This document shows, one piece after another, positions 62,166 through 64,000 of a DNA stretch of 64,000 bases (its first letter is position 1; the number at the start of each line of letters is the position of its first letter). The notes under the pieces were generated by a model, which was not told the DNA's origin, made no database searches, and saw only the letters and a program-made list of their open reading frames with translations. Origin of the DNA: CAZKWG01 sp964615375 (GTDB taxonomy: Bacteria > Myxococcota_A > UBA796 > CAZKWG01); NCBI GenBank assembly GCA_964615375.1, contig CAZTOW010000041.1:24619-88618 (forward strand), written 5' to 3'. The translations under genes and the position numbers were made by a program.

Positions 62166-64000
62166 GCTGCGGGCTCTGCGAACAGGTCGAGACCCTCGTC
62201 ACCCACGGCACCTCGGCGCGCGCCTCCACGCCGCTCCAGGTGGACCGGGCGGCGCTGCGCAAGGCGCTCGGGGGGCGCGGGGAGATCGTCGAGCGTGCCG
62301 AGGCCAAGGCGAGCGGGCGTCCAACGGTGAACACAGGGCGGATCTGGGCTCTGATGATGAGCAGCTTGTACAGTTCCGGCGACCTGCCCGTGCTGGCGGT
62401 GAGGGAGGGGTGCCAGAACGCCATCGACAGCATGAAGGCGGCGATTCGCGCGAGACAGCTCCGCCAGGAGGATGCGCGCTTTGAGGTCACCTGGACGCCG
62501 AGCACACGCAGCCTGACGCTCACGGATGTTGGTCAGGGCATGGATGAACGCACGATCCTCGACAAGTTCTTGTCGTTGGGCGACTCCGGCAAGCGCGACG
62601 TGGCCGACTCGGGCGAGGCGGCGGGCGGCTTCGGCATCGCCAAGGCCGTGATCCTCGGCGTCAGCAAGTCCTTCCGTTGGGAGCTGCACACCCGCGACAA
62701 CCTGGCCGTGGCCCGTGGCGCCGACCAGGACGTGGCCGTCTTCCCGGCCGAGCCGCGGATCGGCACGAAGCTCACGGTCCACGACCTCGACGAGGAGGGC
62801 TACTGGCACTGGGACCGCGCCCGCGGCGCGTGGGTGGGCCTGGAGGACCGGATCCGGGAGATGCTCGGCGCCAACGACCTGCCGGGCTTCACGCTGGTCT
62901 TCAACGGGGTGGAGGTCCAGCCGTTGTTCAGCCGGCGCGGCGGCAGCAAGGTCAAGGTCGAGGGGGCGTGGGGGAACGGCACGACCGCGACGGTGAAAGC
63001 CTATCGGCGTCCCGTGGGTGACCGTTCTGGTGCGTACTACATTCGGTTGGGTGGACTGTTTCAGTTCAAGCATTCTGCGTTTCGAGGTGGCCTCAAATCG
63101 GACTTCGTGATCGATCTCGTCTCGACCATCAGACCCGCCGACCCGGGCTACCCCCTGAACGCCGCCCGGGACGGCTTCCAGGGTCCGGCCGCCCACACCT
63201 TCCGAGACCTCGCCGACGAGATCGAGCGGGAGAGCGAGAGCGCCGGCCGCGACCTCGACGACGAGGTCTTCGACCCCCTCTCCGACGACCCGCACGAGCG
63301 CGCGGGGGCCGAGGCCTTGGGTCAGCAGCTCGCGAGCGCGCTTCAAGATGAATCGGTCCGACGCGCGCTGGCCGCGGCGGCGGGCGGGCTCGTGGACTTC
63401 TACGCGGAGCAGGCGAAGAACCTGCCCGAGCCCGAGCCCGCCACCTCGAAGGCTCCGGCCGGCACGAAGGCGGCCCGGGTGGCATCCATCTTCGACCCCG
63501 TGCTCCCCGGCGGCTTCAAGGCGGCGGTCGCCGTCGCCGATCGCGGGGCCACCACGGACCAGAACCTCGCCACCGTGATCCGCACCTTCCTCCAGGAGGC
63601 CGACGAGGCGGTCGCCACCGCGACGCCCAACGCCGACCGCACCTGGGTCGGTCGCCGCGAGCGCGGGATCCTCACGCCGGCCATCGAGCTCGCCCTCGAC
63701 CGGGTGGTGTCCGGCGAGGCGAGCCCGCAGGACGCCTCCGACCTCGAGCTCGCGCTCGAGCGCGCCTTGGACGCCGGCCTGAACCCAGGCGGCGCCGGGC
63801 TGTTCCAGGTGGCCGCCGCGCCCAAGGTTCTGGACGCGCTCGACCGGGCGACGGGCCAGAAGAAGGTCAGGAAGAACCCCTTCGGAGCCTACGCCGGCCT
63901 GCGGATCTCGAAGACCCACTACGACCGCGGCAAGGCCCGGCGCTTTGTACATCCTCGCCCTGCCCCCTTTTCCGTCCTCGGTGCCCGGTCGGAGGGCACG
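62162..64000 (+). CDS. GHKL-type ATPase, 3' end beyond the window
   Basis: This frame is open for all 613 codons to the window edge, so the gene is partial. It has the GHKL ATP-binding landmarks: an N-box with Asn86 in REGCQNAIDS, a Bergerat DxGxG with Asp122 in TDVGQGMD, and GGFGIAK near residue 155. The proteins most like this are ATPases of the Hsp90/MutL/histidine-kinase fold found in mobile elements and defence systems. A Shine-Dalgarno GGGGGGAGG precedes the ATG, which overlaps the methyltransferase stop (ATGA), so the two are coupled. A role linked to DNA modification or replication is inferred. The final 17 residues change composition and should be checked for a frame error. Confidence 0.75.
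   Translation, partial: MSCGLCEQVETLVTHGTSARASTPLQVDRAALRKALGGRGEIVERAEAKASGRPTVNTGRIWALMMSSLYSSGDLPVLAVREGCQNAIDSMKAAIRARQLRQEDARFEVTWTPSTRSLTLTDVGQGMDERTILDKFLSLGDSGKRDVADSGEAAGGFGIAKAVILGVSKSFRWELHTRDNLAVARGADQDVAVFPAEPRIGTKLTVHDLDEEGYWHWDRARGAWVGLEDRIREMLGANDLPGFTLVFNGVEVQPLFSRRGGSKVKVEGAWGNGTTATVKAYRRPVGDRSGAYYIRLGGLFQFKHSAFRGGLKSDFVIDLVSTIRPADPGYPLNAARDGFQGPAAHTFRDLADEIERESESAGRDLDDEVFDPLSDDPHERAGAEALGQQLASALQDESVRRALAAAAGGLVDFYAEQAKNLPEPEPATSKAPAGTKAARVASIFDPVLPGGFKAAVAVADRGATTDQNLATVIRTFLQEADEAVATATPNADRTWVGRRERGILTPAIELALDRVVSGEASPQDASDLELALERALDAGLNPGGAGLFQVAAAPKVLDALDRATGQKKVRKNPFGAYAGLRISKTHYDRGKARRFVHPRPAPFSVLGARSEGT

Overview
This is a 64 kb window of very GC-rich DNA, probably from a myxobacterium-like member of the Myxococcota (former Deltaproteobacteria). 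The support is indirect: a eukaryote-like Ser/Thr kinase, several caspase-fold proteases, at least nine probable lipoproteins or short exported proteins, and four FG-GAP lipoproteins, three of them with the Asp/Cys-rich MopE-type metal-binding repeat. No rRNA, tRNA or CRISPR array was seen, so the taxonomy is an inference.

Layout. 1-3065 is gene-poor: one small gene behind a sigma-54-like promoter, a GNAT acetyltransferase, and a family of short interspersed repeats. 3066-8506 looks like the remains of a defence or mobile island: a winged-helix protein, a 3'-truncated DEAD/DEAH helicase, a RhuM-family protein and an HNH endonuclease. 8520-19130 is an exported-caspase locus: a membrane-anchored protein is transcribed divergently from a tight operon of three signal-peptide-bearing caspase homologues (one fused to an NlpC/P60-like domain, one embedded in WD40-like repeats with an EF-hand loop, one with a PEGA-like tail) and a small membrane protein. 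19135-36750 carries FG-GAP lipoproteins around a six-gene operon of large uncharacterised proteins (20931-33089), one of 1576 residues with apparent DUF6603 similarity. 36779-47370 holds a tailspike-like protein, a membrane Ser/Thr kinase, a coiled-coil/beta-helix lipoprotein, small exported or membrane proteins and another FG-GAP lipoprotein.

47716-54008 is more ordinary in content: a SulP anion transporter, a sigma-54 activator without a sensory domain, an MFS transporter, an ArsR-rhodanese regulator with matching operators at itself and at the MFS gene, and an unusual protein made of two sigma-factor-like halves in tandem. At about 54035 the content changes abruptly. A helicase lacking its first half starts an overlapping operon of peptidoglycan hydrolases (M23, lysozyme-like), followed by an amidase, a PD-(D/E)XK nuclease-like gene, a C5 cytosine methyltransferase and a GHKL ATPase that runs off the window. 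This part looks like a fragment of a conjugative, phage-like or plasmid element.

The best candidates for undescribed biology are the exported caspase operon, the giant-protein operon and the tandem sigma-like protein. AT-rich islands of roughly 20-100 bp, each with an inverted repeat or a good ribosome-binding site, mark the starts of several operons against the GC-rich background. All identifications were made by eye from sequence motifs; no database search was possible.
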